Made by a program: the position numbers and the translations under genes | NCBI RefSeq assembly: GCF_003060965.1 | Contig: NZ_QAII01000045.1 | Span: 1 to 64,000 of the forward strand | Direction: 5' to 3' | DNA: 64,000 nt | DNA from: Caulobacter sp. HMWF025 | GTDB lineage: Bacteria; Pseudomonadota; Alphaproteobacteria; Caulobacterales; Caulobacteraceae | The notes under the pieces: generated by a model | What the model saw: only the letters and a program-made list of their open reading frames with translations | What the model was told of the DNA's origin: nothing | Databases searched by the model: none | Shown: piece by piece, positions 25,034 to 33,257 of the stretch | How the letters are laid out: each line of letters begins with the position of its first letter | Position numbering within the stretch: position 1 is the stretch's first letter

Positions 25034-25882
25034 TTACTGCGCTTGCGGTCCGCGCTGGAAGTACTTGAAGAAGGCACTGTCGGGCGAAAGCACCAGGGTG
25101 GTGTCTCCCTGACCCAGCGATGCCTCATAGGCCTGCATCGAACGATAGAAGGCTGCGAAGTTGGGATCGCGTCCGAAGCTCGAGGCAAACAGTTGCGCCC
25201 GCTTGGCATCGCCTTCACCGCGGATGGTCTCGGCTTCACCGGTGGCGGTGGCGATGATCTCCTGCCGCTGCTGGTCGCCGATGGCGCGCAGTTCTGCGGC
25301 CTGCTGCTGGCGGGCCGTCTGCATGCGCTCGAAGACCGCCTTCTGGTTGGCCTCGGGCAGGTCGGCGCGCTTGATCCGCACGTCGATGATCTGGACGCCG
25401 AGGTTCGAGCCCGCCGCGCGCCGGATCATGTCATCGCGGGTCCGGCGGGTCAGGGCCGCCCGGCCACCGGAAATGATTTCCTCGGCCGAGGCCCGGCCCA
25501 GTTCCTGACGGAGGGAAGAGTTGACCAGCCGGGTCAGGCGGTCATCAGCGGTGCGCTCGTCGCGCAGGGTCTTGAAGAACTGCCGGGGGTCAGTGATCCG
25601 GTAACGGACGAAGGCATCGACGACCAGGCGCTCCTGGTTGGCGGCGATGATCTCTTCCTGCTCGGCCTCGATGGCGATGTTGCGCTTGTCGAAGCGCACC
25701 ACGTTCTCGATGAATGGCGTTTTCAGGTTGATACCCGGCCGTTCGACGACCCGCACGGGGTCCCCGAACCGCACGATCAGGGCCTGCTCGCGCTGGTCGA
25801 TCTGGTAGACCGTGTTGCTCAGGACGAACAGCACGGCCACGGCCGCGATGGCCAGGAAGGTCAGGCGACGGTCGCGGGTCAT
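25034..25882 (-). CDS. hflC: FtsH protease modulator HflC
   Basis: The 282-residue SPFH/band 7 protein joins HflK in a large cage around the membrane protease FtsH and regulates its access to substrates. One N-terminal membrane segment (about 7-25) is followed by VYQIDQREQALIVRFGDPV and the band 7 domain, then a long helical stretch rich in Ala, Glu, Gln and Arg. The ATG overlaps the hflK stop by four bases (ATGA), and a strong terminator closes the operon. Confidence 0.95.
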   Translation of the reverse strand: MTRDRRLTFLAIAAVAVLFVLSNTVYQIDQREQALIVRFGDPVRVVERPGINLKTPFIENVVRFDKRNIAIEAEQEEIIAANQERLVVDAFVRYRITDPRQFFKTLRDERTADDRLTRLVNSSLRQELGRASAEEIISGGRAALTRRTRDDMIRRAAGSNLGVQIIDVRIKRADLPEANQKAVFERMQTARQQQAAELRAIGDQQRQEIIATATGEAETIRGEGDAKRAQLFASSFGRDPNFAAFYRSMQAYEASLGQGDTTLVLSPDSAFFKYFQRGPQAQ

Positions 25883-26979
25883 TGGCTGTCTCCCGGGAGG
25901 CTTCGCGCGGTGATCTGGGCGGCCGAGGTCTTGGGACGGAAGGCGTCCGGCGGCAGGATGACGGGGGCGCTGGCGCCCTTGCTGTCGATCACCACCTTGT
26001 TGGAATTGGCCAGAACGCGCTGCATGGTCTCGATATAGAGGCGCTCGCGGGTCACGGCCGGGGCCAGCTTGTACTGCTCGTAAAGCTGGTTGAAGCGCGC
26101 GGCGTCACCGCCGGCTTCACGCACGACTTGCTCGCGATATCCGATCGCCGCCTGGCGGATCTTGGCGGCCTCGCCCCGGGCGGTGTTGACCTTGGCCTCG
26201 GCGTTCTGGCTGGCGGTGTTGACGTCCTGGAAGGCGGCAATGACCGGCGGCGGCGGGTTGGCGGCGCGGATCTGCACACTGTCGATGAACACGCCGGTGC
26301 CGTAGCGGTCGAGGATCGCCTGGGTCAGGGAGCCGGCCTGATCCTGGACCTGGCCGCGGGCGGTGGTCAGGATCGGCTGCAGGGCGGTGCGGCCCACCAC
26401 TTCGCGCATGGCACTTTCGGCCACCGCCTTGATAGTCTCGTCCGGGCCGCGCAGGTTGAACAGGTACTTGGCCGGGTCGGCGATCCGGTACTGCACCGAG
26501 AAGCTCAGATCGACGATGTTCTCGTCGCCGGTCAGCATCAGGCTCTCGTCGGGCAGCGGCGCGCCGGGCGTTCCGCCAATGTCGATGCGCTGCAGCGAGG
26601 TGACGGACACCTTCTCGACCCGCTCGAACGGGAACGGGAAGTGGTAGCGCAGGCCGGGCGAGGCCGTCCGCGAATAGGCCCCGAAGGTGGTGACCACGCC
26701 CTGCTGGTCGGGCTGGACCACATAGACGCCGGTCAGCGCCCAGAGACCGACGGCCGCACCGGCCGCCGTCAGGATGGCGCGCGGACGGTCCGGACCTTCG
26801 AAATAGTGCCGAACACGGGCCGTGAACTCTTCAAGGACCTGGTTGAGGTCGATCGGGCCCTCGTTTCGGGGGCCGCCGGCGGGCCTGCGCGGGCCGGGAC
26901 GCTGGGATTCGGGCTTGTCCCTGTCGCCGTCAGGCGGAGTACCCCAAGGACCGGGGCCTGCATTGTCATTCCATGGCAT
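25879..26979 (-). CDS. hflK: FtsH protease modulator HflK
   Basis: The 366-residue partner of HflC has a disordered Gly/Pro/Arg-rich N-terminus (MPWNDNAGPGPWGTPPDGD), a membrane segment at about 70-90, then band 7 sequence GVYVVQPDQQGVVTTFGAY and GLRYHFPFPFERVEKV. The long C-terminal coiled-coil region carries ARGEAAKIRQAAIGYREQVV. ATG 26979 is chosen because MPWN is the usual start of alphaproteobacterial HflK; the frame is open to 27066. It is the first gene of hflKC and is divergent from mrp. Confidence 0.95.
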   Translation of the reverse strand: MPWNDNAGPGPWGTPPDGDRDKPESQRPGPRRPAGGPRNEGPIDLNQVLEEFTARVRHYFEGPDRPRAILTAAGAAVGLWALTGVYVVQPDQQGVVTTFGAYSRTASPGLRYHFPFPFERVEKVSVTSLQRIDIGGTPGAPLPDESLMLTGDENIVDLSFSVQYRIADPAKYLFNLRGPDETIKAVAESAMREVVGRTALQPILTTARGQVQDQAGSLTQAILDRYGTGVFIDSVQIRAANPPPPVIAAFQDVNTASQNAEAKVNTARGEAAKIRQAAIGYREQVVREAGGDAARFNQLYEQYKLAPAVTRERLYIETMQRVLANSNKVVIDSKGASAPVILPPDAFRPKTSAAQITARSLPGDSQ

Positions 26980-27080
26980 GGGCGGCGTCGTCTTCCCGTC
27001 GTCTTGCTTATGGGCGGGCTTGTAAATCAGACCCTCCACGCGGATATGAGGAGCCCCGACCCACAAGGCAAGACAAAGAC

Positions 27081-28193
27081 GTGACTGTCGCTGCTTCAGC
27101 TACCCTCGATGACGCCCGTGTGGCGCTCGACACCATCGCCGATCCGGTCTCAGGCCAGGGGCTGGTTGCGGCCGGACTGGTGCAGGGCCTGGTGGTGCGC
27201 AACGGTCGGGCCGGTTTCATGCTCGAGGTTCCGGCCGCCCGCGCCGCCACCTATGCCCCCGTCCGCGAGGCGGCCGAGCGGGCGCTCGCCGGGCTGCCCG
27301 GCATCGACCAGGCCCAGGTGGTCCTGACCGCCCAGGCCGCAGAAGGTGCGACCCGGGTCCGCAAGGGTGCCAAGGTCAGCGAGGATCCCCAGGCCCGCAT
27401 GGTGCCGCCGCCGGAAGCTGAAAAGCCGGCCCATGTGAAACACGTGATCGCCGTGGCCTCAGGCAAGGGCGGCGTCGGCAAGTCGACGGTCGCTACCAAC
27501 CTGGCCTGCGCCTTCCAGGCCCTGGGCCTGCGGGTCGGCCTGCTGGACGCTGATATCTATGGCCCGTCTGCCCCGCGCATGATGGGCGTCGACGGCGAGC
27601 CCAGCTTTGAGGACGGCAAGCTGCAGCCGCTCGAGGCCCACGGGATCAGGATCATGTCGATCGGCTTCCTGGTCGACGAGGGCAAGGCGATGATCTGGCG
27701 CGGGCCGATGGCCTCGTCGGCGGTGCGGCAGATGATCCACGACGTGGCCTGGGGCAGCGAGGCCGCCCCGATGGATGTGCTGGTCGTCGACCTGCCGCCC
27801 GGCACCGGCGATGTGCAACTGACCCTGGTCCAGAAGCTGCGGATCGACGGGGTGGTGCTGGTGACGACACCGCAGGAGATCGCCCTGATCGACGCCCGCC
27901 GCGCGGCGATCATGTTCGGCAAGACCGCGACCCCGATCCTGGGTCTGATCGAGAACATGGCCTTCTTCGCCGATCCCGCGACCGGTGCGCCGATCCCGAT
28001 CTTCGGCACCGGCGGCGGCGTGGCTGAGGCTGCGAAACTGGGCGTGCCGGTCCTGGCCGAGGTGCCGATCGAGCTGGCCGTCCGCGAGGGCGGCGACGGC
28101 GGCGTCCCCGTTGTCCGGGCGAAACCCGACAGCGCCGCAGCCCGAGCTTTTGCCGGCGCAGCGAAGACGCTGTGGGACGTTATGAAGGGCTAG
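27081..28193 (+). CDS. Mrp/ApbC family iron-sulfur cluster carrier ATPase
   Basis: The 370-residue P-loop ATPase binds and transfers Fe-S clusters in the cytosol. An N-terminal DUF59/MIP18 domain covers about residues 8-95. The deviant Walker A is VASGKGGVGKSTVATNLACA, followed by GLLDADIYGPSAPRMMG and LVVDLPPGTGDVQLTLVQK. The C-terminal segment has ENMAFFADPATGAPIPIFG, where the usual CxxC cluster ligands appear to be absent (family members often have M-S-x-F-x-C-P-x-C). GTG 27081 is chosen because the conserved N-terminus TLDDARVALDTI follows; an upstream frame extends to 26973. Divergent from hflK. Confidence 0.9.
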   Translation: MTVAASATLDDARVALDTIADPVSGQGLVAAGLVQGLVVRNGRAGFMLEVPAARAATYAPVREAAERALAGLPGIDQAQVVLTAQAAEGATRVRKGAKVSEDPQARMVPPPEAEKPAHVKHVIAVASGKGGVGKSTVATNLACAFQALGLRVGLLDADIYGPSAPRMMGVDGEPSFEDGKLQPLEAHGIRIMSIGFLVDEGKAMIWRGPMASSAVRQMIHDVAWGSEAAPMDVLVVDLPPGTGDVQLTLVQKLRIDGVVLVTTPQEIALIDARRAAIMFGKTATPILGLIENMAFFADPATGAPIPIFGTGGGVAEAAKLGVPVLAEVPIELAVREGGDGGVPVVRAKPDSAAARAFAGAAKTLWDVMKG

Positions 28194-28196
28194 AAC

Positions 28197-28220
28197 CCCT
28201 TCCCCATCGCGGGGAAGGGG
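28197..28220. terminator. Bidirectional terminator between mrp and fadL
   Basis: CCCCTTCCCC (28197-28206) pairs with GGGGAAGGGG (28211-28220) around ATCGC. It lies between two convergent stop codons and can serve both directions; no clear T-run follows on either strand. Confidence 0.6.
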
Positions 28221-28233
28221 CGTGAAGGCGCTT

Positions 28234-29523
28234 CTAGAAGCTGAACCGGGCTCCGGTCGACAGCACGACGGCAGAGCCGGTCACCGTGCCGCGCAGGTTG
28301 ACGGTCGAGGCCGTCGCCGTGACGTCGGTCCGGTTGATGCGGCTCTCGTCGAAGGCGATGTAGGAGATCGCCGCATCCAGCTTCAGCTGCGGCAGGGCGG
28401 CCCAGGTCGCGCCGGCGGCATACATCTTCCGGTCGCCGTCCGGTACGCGGGCGGTGCGGCCGACGTCCGGGGTCGGGGTCGGGTCATATTGCACGCCGCT
28501 CCGCAGGGTCAGCCGGGGGCTGGCCTGATAGTCGATGCCGACCGCGGCGGTGGTGATGTCCCTGTAGTCCTGGACACTGGTTGAGCCGGTGTTGGCGAAC
28601 CGCACGCGGATGGCGTCAAATTCGCTCCAGCCGATGCGGCTGACCGAGCCGTTGAGGGTGACGCGGTCGGTCACGGCCCAACGGGCCCCGAGCGTCGCCG
28701 TCCACGGGGTGGTGATGTCGGCCTTGCCGGGGGTCTTGAAGTTGCTGGCGGCCGGGATCGGGGCCAGCAGGCCGGAGACCTCGACCTCGCCCTTCAGGCT
28801 GTGCTCGACCTTCGAGCGGTAGCTGGCACCGACCGTCAGGGCCGGGGAGGCGTGGTACTGGGCCCCGAGGCTCCAGCCATAGGCCCAGCCGTCGCCCTTC
28901 AGCGACTGGCGGCCGTCAGCCTGCAAGGGCGAGATATTGGGCAGGGCGTTGGTCAGTTCGGCGTCGGCATAGACGGCGCTGACCCCGACCCCGAGATCCA
29001 GCCGGTCATTGACCCGGTAGGCGACTGTACCCTGCAGGTCGGCGGTGGTCAGACGCGATGTCAGGGCGTCATAGCGCGTCCAGCTGCCCGCATCATACTC
29101 GGTGGTGAAGTTGTAGGGCGCGGCCAGGGACAGGCCCAGGGCGAGCCGGTCGTTCAGTCGCCAGGCCCCGGCGAAGTTGGGCACCACGCCGTTGTTGATC
29201 GGCTTGCTGGCGCGCGACGCGCCGCCGACGGCGGTGGTCAGCGGGATCGGCCGGGTGATAGTCGAGCCGGCATTGCTGACCTCGGAATCGACCAGGATGG
29301 CGTTCAGACCGCCATAGACTTCGTTGTGCTCGAGACCGGCGATGGCGGCGGGGTTCCACCAAAGGCTGGCGGCGCCACGATCGGCGACTTCGCCCGAATA
29401 GGCCCGGCCGCTGCCGCGCACCGACTGTTCCTGCAGATAGAAGGCCGAAGCCGAGGCCTGGGTGGCGGCGACGAGCACGCCAAAAGCCACGCCGGCGGCG
29501 AGGCGGTTACGCGAATGGGACAT
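28234..29523 (-). CDS. OmpP1/FadL family outer-membrane transporter
   Basis: The 429-residue barrel carries long-chain fatty acids or other hydrophobic molecules across the outer membrane. After the signal peptide (1-26) it starts SAFYLQEQSVRGSGRAYSGE, and then ADRGAASLWWNPAAIAGL, the conserved FadL N-terminal hatch. The C-terminus is TGARFSF with the terminal Phe used for barrel insertion. It shares the convergent terminator with mrp. The SDR downstream of its promoter, which may act on acyl-CoA, would suit a fatty-acid role, but the two are separated by a terminator. Confidence 0.92.
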   Translation of the reverse strand: MSHSRNRLAAGVAFGVLVAATQASASAFYLQEQSVRGSGRAYSGEVADRGAASLWWNPAAIAGLEHNEVYGGLNAILVDSEVSNAGSTITRPIPLTTAVGGASRASKPINNGVVPNFAGAWRLNDRLALGLSLAAPYNFTTEYDAGSWTRYDALTSRLTTADLQGTVAYRVNDRLDLGVGVSAVYADAELTNALPNISPLQADGRQSLKGDGWAYGWSLGAQYHASPALTVGASYRSKVEHSLKGEVEVSGLLAPIPAASNFKTPGKADITTPWTATLGARWAVTDRVTLNGSVSRIGWSEFDAIRVRFANTGSTSVQDYRDITTAAVGIDYQASPRLTLRSGVQYDPTPTPDVGRTARVPDGDRKMYAAGATWAALPQLKLDAAISYIAFDESRINRTDVTATASTVNLRGTVTGSAVVLSTGARFSF

Positions 29524-29662
29524 CAGACTGACGAGACCTTCTTGGGGAGGACATGCGCCCAGAACGCCTTGCAGCGCTGGAGGAGGGCGCGCCTCTAAAC
29601 TATCCCGTCAGAAACCGTCGCTATTTCTGCTGTCTGGAGCGAATTTTGTTGCTCAAGTCAAA

Positions 29663-29689
29663 GAAACGGGGCCGCGAGGGCCCCGTTTC
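29663..29689 (-). terminator. Terminator after the SDR gene
   Basis: GAAACGGGGCC (29663-29673) pairs with GGCCCCGTTTC (29679-29689) around GCGAG. On the minus strand the stem is followed by TTTGACTT. The hairpin lies in the 234-base gap between the SDR stop and the fadL start; nothing else coding is seen there. Confidence 0.65.
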
Positions 29690-29757
29690 AATCGCCGTTC
29701 TGTCAGTAATGGCGTGAATGTGACCTTCTGGGTGTCACTTTCACTATGGGGCTATAG

Positions 29758-30663
29758 TCAGCCGCCGGCCATCTTGCGGAAGAACTTCTGGCCCTGCTCG
29801 CCGCCGTTGAAATAGGCCTTCTGGCCGTCTTCGCCGGTGATCTGGTCCCAGTGGTCGCGAATGCCCTCGGCCGACAGGTCGCCGTCGCTGAGATAGACGC
29901 CCTCGGTCTCATAGATCCGCGACAGGGCAAATGCTCCGGCCCCGGCGGTGAGGATCGCGCCGGTCGGGGCGTCTTCCGAAACCAGATAGACCACGCCCGG
30001 CGTCACGGCCTCGGGAGCCAGCTTGGCCAGCACTTCCGGCGGCATCAGGCCTTCGGTCATGCGGGTGGCGGCGACCGGGCTGATAGCGTTGATCTTGATG
30101 TTGTTCTTGGCACCTTCGAGCTTCAGCGTGTTCATCAGGCCCAGCACCGCCATCTTGGCCGCGCCGTAGTTGGACTGGCCGAAGTTGCCGTACATGCCCG
30201 AGGACGAGGTCGTCACGACGATGCGGCCATAGTTCTGGGCCTTCATGATGTCCCAGACGGCCTTGATAGGCTTGAAGGTGCCCCAGACGTGGACCTGCAT
30301 GACCGCCTCGAAATCGGCCAGTTCCATCTTGGTCAGGGTGCGGTCGCGCAGGATGCCGGCATTCGCGATCAGGATGTCGATCTGGCCCCAGGTCTCCATG
30401 GTCGTCTTGATCAGGTCGGCGACGCCGGCGTCATCGGTCACCGAGGCCCCGTGGGCGATGGCTTCGCCGCCGAACGCCTTGATCTCCTCGACCACCTTCA
30501 GGGCCGCTTCGGACGAGCCGCCCGAGCCGTCGACACTGCCGCCGAGGTCGTTGACGACCACCTTGGCGCCGCGACGGGCCAGCTCCAGGGCGTGCTGCCG
30601 ACCCAGGCCGCCGCCTGCGCCGGTCACGATCGCCACCTTGCCGTCAAAACGGATGTCCGACAT
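29758..30663 (-). CDS. SDR family dehydrogenase (3-hydroxyacyl-CoA dehydrogenase-like)
   Basis: The 301-residue short-chain dehydrogenase has the NAD(P)-binding TGAGGGLGRQHALELARRGA, then VVVNDLGGSVDGSGGS, NAG in ILIANAGILRD, and the catalytic YxxxK in SNYGAAKMAVLGL with Ser in TTSSSGMYG. The NDLGG and the long loop after it match the dehydrogenase domain of peroxisomal multifunctional enzyme type 2 (3-hydroxyacyl-CoA oxidation). A perfect 14-bp palindrome sits 14 bases before the ATG and suggests TetR-type control. The substrate is inferred. Confidence 0.88.
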   Translation of the reverse strand: MSDIRFDGKVAIVTGAGGGLGRQHALELARRGAKVVVNDLGGSVDGSGGSSEAALKVVEEIKAFGGEAIAHGASVTDDAGVADLIKTTMETWGQIDILIANAGILRDRTLTKMELADFEAVMQVHVWGTFKPIKAVWDIMKAQNYGRIVVTTSSSGMYGNFGQSNYGAAKMAVLGLMNTLKLEGAKNNIKINAISPVAATRMTEGLMPPEVLAKLAPEAVTPGVVYLVSEDAPTGAILTAGAGAFALSRIYETEGVYLSDGDLSAEGIRDHWDQITGEDGQKAYFNGGEQGQKFFRKMAGG

Positions 30664-30676
30664 GCCTAGTCTCCCT

Positions 30677-30690
30677 CAAACACGTGTTTG
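30677..30690. promoter_or_regulatory. Perfect palindromic operator before the SDR gene
   Basis: CAAACACGTGTTTG is a perfect 14-bp palindrome located 14-27 bases upstream of the SDR start. The AAAC-N4-GTTT pattern also occurs at 62542-62555 upstream of the MDR reductase. A TetR-family repressor is the most likely binder; this is inferred from shape and position. Confidence 0.6.
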
Positions 30691-30846
30691 GTTTGGCGCG
30701 TTTGTGCGGCGCGGGAGTGGAGGCGTCAAGACATCAGGTCAGCGACCCGCTGAAGCCGCGTACCTGACCCTTGATCCTGCTGAGGCGTTTGAGGGTTGAT
30801 GCTTAGGTTTCGCCCTGCGGCCGCAGCGGGGTTCAGGAGAACAGTC

Positions 30847-33195
30847 ATGCCCAGCCAAGCGACCCACCATGGCCACGCCCGTACCGGCGAAACCAGGACC
30901 CAGTCGGCGAGCAGGGCCAGGGATCCGGTTTGCGGCATGGACGTAGACCCGGCGACCAGCGTGCATCACCTCGTCCATGCCGGGCAGGATCAGTGGTTTT
31001 GTTCGGCGGCATGCCAGGCCCGGTTCGTCGCGGATCCGGAGCTCTTTCGGGTTGCCGCGCCAGAGCCCCCCGAGACCTTCACTCCGGGGCGCGTCTATAC
31101 CTGCCCGATGCACCCCCAGGTGCGGCAGGCTGGTCCGGGCAACTGTCCGCTTTGCGGCATGGCGCTTGAGCCCCAGGCCCCCAGCCTGGACGATGCCACC
31201 AGTCCAGAGCTTGCGGATATGTCGCGGCGGTTCTGGGTCGCCCTGGTTCTGACCCTTCCGGTCTTTTTTACCGACATGGGCGGGCATCTGTTTGGCCTGT
31301 CGCTACCTTGGAGCAATCAGACAACTGCCTGGCTGCAGTTGGCCCTGACCTCGCCGGTCGTGATGTGGGCCGGGTGGCCGTTCTTTCAGCGGGGTTGGGC
31401 CTCAGTCCTGACGCGTAGCCTCAACATGTTCAGCCTCATCGCGCTGGGGACCGGAGCGTCTTATCTCTTCTCACTGGTTGTGACCCTTGGGCCGGGGGTG
31501 CTGCTCCACAGCGGCAGCGGGCATCACGGTCAGGCCCCGGTCTATTTCGAAGCCGCCGCCGTGATCATCGTCCTCGTCCTACTGGGCCAGTTCCTCGAGT
31601 TGAAGGCGCGGGAGCGCACCGGTGGCGCCATCCGCGCCCTGCTGGATCTGGCCCCTCGCACCGCGCGCCGGCTGCGGGACGACGGTGAGGAAGAAGAGGT
31701 GGGCCTGGACGTCATCATCGTCGGCGACCGTCTGCGCGTGCGGCCGGGTGAGAAAATCCCGGTCGACGGGGTGGTGCTCGATGGGCGCGGTCACGTGGAC
31801 GAGGCGATGGTCACGGGCGAGTCCATGCCCGTCCTCAAGGAGCCCGGCTCCAGCCTTGTGGGCGGTGCCATCAACCAGAGCGGCGGGTTCACCATGCGGG
31901 CCGATCGGGTCGGTCGGGACACCTTGCTGTCGCGGATCGTGGCCATGGTTGCACAGGCCCAGCGGTCGCGCGCGCCGATCCAGAGGCTGGCCGACCGTGT
32001 CGCCTCCTGGTTCGTACCGGTCGTCATGGCCGTCTCGGCCCTCGCTTTTGCGGCCTGGGCCCTGGTAGGCCCTGAACCCCGGCTGGCCAATGCCCTGGTG
32101 GCGGCGGTCGGTGTCCTGATCATCGCCTGCCCCTGCGCTCTTGGCCTGGCGACACCGATGTCCATCATGGTCGGGGTGGGGCGGGGGGCTCAGGCCGGTA
32201 TCCTGCTGAAAGACGCCCAGGCCCTTGAGCGGCTGGACCGTGTGGACATGCTGGTGGTCGACAAGACTGGCACCCTCACGGAAGGGCGGCCCGTTCTCAG
32301 CGCCGTCGAGGCCCGAGGTATGAGCGAGGACGACCTTCTTCAGCTGGCCGCCAGCCTCGAGCGTGGCAGTGAGCATCCACTCGGCAAGGCTATTGTCGAG
32401 GCCGCCGAGACGCGAAAACTGGCGCTCGCTGCGGTCACGGATTTTATATCTCCCGTGGGCCGGGGCGTGACGGGCCTGGTAGAGGGGCATCAGGTCGCGA
32501 TTGGTGCCGAGCCCTACATGACAGATCTTGCGATCCCGATCGTCGCACTGACCCAGCGGGCTGACGTCCTTAGAGGTGAGGGGGCGACAGTCGTTTTCGT
32601 CGCCCTTGACGGCACTGCGGCGGGGCTTCTGGCGATCAAGGATCCTATCCGTCCCACCAGCCTCGCCGCAATCCAGGCCCTGAAGGACCAGGGCGTGAGC
32701 GTTCTGATGATGACCGGCGACAACCGCATCACCGCCCTGGCCGTGGCGCGCGCGCTGGGGATCGACGAGGTCGAGGCCGGCGTGCTGCCCGATCGCAAGG
32801 CACAGGTTGTCGAGCGCCTGAAGGCCGAAGGAGCCTTGGTCGCCATGGCCGGCGACGGGGTCAATGACGCGCCGGCTCTCGCTGCTGCCGATGTGGGGAT
32901 CGCCATGGGAGGCGGCGCAGATGTGGCGCTGGAGGCAGCGGGCGTTACACTGCTCAACGGGGACCTGATGGGGGTGGTGCGCGCACGCTCGCTGTCCAAG
33001 GCGGTGATGCGTAATGTTCGCCAGAACCTGGCCTTTGCATTTGTCTACAATGCCGTCGGCATACCGATCGCTGCTGGGGCTCTGTATCCGGCATTTGGCC
33101 TGACGCTGACCCCGCAACTGGCGGCCCTGGCCATGGCCCTGAGTTCGGTCAGTGTCATTGGCAATGCGCTGCGGCTCCGCGCCTGGAAGGCATAG
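30847..33195 (+). CDS. Copper-type P1B ATPase with YHS and CPMHP metal-binding N-terminus
   Basis: The 782-residue ATPase probably exports Cu(I). In place of the usual HMA domain it has a YHS domain (about 26-70: ARDPVCGMDVDPATSVHH, then FCSAAC) and a heavy-metal-binding domain (about 83-110: YTCPMHPQVRQAGPGNCPLCG). The core has TGES (VTGESMP), the transmembrane CPC at 428-430, the phosphorylated Asp472 in VDKTGTLTEG, GSEHPLG, MMTGDNR and MAGDGVNDAPAL. ATG 30847 follows CAGGAGA; the frame extends to 30796. No copper regulator gene or partner sits beside it, so it is an orphan unit. Confidence 0.93.
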   Translation: MPSQATHHGHARTGETRTQSASRARDPVCGMDVDPATSVHHLVHAGQDQWFCSAACQARFVADPELFRVAAPEPPETFTPGRVYTCPMHPQVRQAGPGNCPLCGMALEPQAPSLDDATSPELADMSRRFWVALVLTLPVFFTDMGGHLFGLSLPWSNQTTAWLQLALTSPVVMWAGWPFFQRGWASVLTRSLNMFSLIALGTGASYLFSLVVTLGPGVLLHSGSGHHGQAPVYFEAAAVIIVLVLLGQFLELKARERTGGAIRALLDLAPRTARRLRDDGEEEEVGLDVIIVGDRLRVRPGEKIPVDGVVLDGRGHVDEAMVTGESMPVLKEPGSSLVGGAINQSGGFTMRADRVGRDTLLSRIVAMVAQAQRSRAPIQRLADRVASWFVPVVMAVSALAFAAWALVGPEPRLANALVAAVGVLIIACPCALGLATPMSIMVGVGRGAQAGILLKDAQALERLDRVDMLVVDKTGTLTEGRPVLSAVEARGMSEDDLLQLAASLERGSEHPLGKAIVEAAETRKLALAAVTDFISPVGRGVTGLVEGHQVAIGAEPYMTDLAIPIVALTQRADVLRGEGATVVFVALDGTAAGLLAIKDPIRPTSLAAIQALKDQGVSVLMMTGDNRITALAVARALGIDEVEAGVLPDRKAQVVERLKAEGALVAMAGDGVNDAPALAAADVGIAMGGGADVALEAAGVTLLNGDLMGVVRARSLSKAVMRNVRQNLAFAFVYNAVGIPIAAGALYPAFGLTLTPQLAALAMALSSVSVIGNALRLRAWKA

Positions 33196-33206
33196 TTCAA
33201 ATGAAA

Positions 33207-33232
33207 ACGCCGGGCGGTGTTCCGCCCGGCGT
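33207..33232. terminator. Bidirectional terminator between the copper ATPase and the exporter operon
   Basis: ACGCCGGGCGG (33207-33217) and CCGCCCGGCGT (33222-33232) form an 11-bp perfect stem with loop TGTT. On the minus strand it is followed by TTTTCAT, so it ends the HlyD-ABC operon; on the plus strand it follows the ATPase stop by 11 bases. Confidence 0.75.
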
Positions 33233-33257
33233 CTGATCGTTTCTCGGGAAGCGATGC

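Noticed and set aside
30700-30846. Possible CueR/MerR operator before the copper ATPase
   Set aside because: I found no dyad with the expected symmetry in the spacer region.
31579-33117. A 512-codon frame opposite the copper ATPase
   Set aside because: Antisense shadow of a clearly identified gene; no domain is recognisable.
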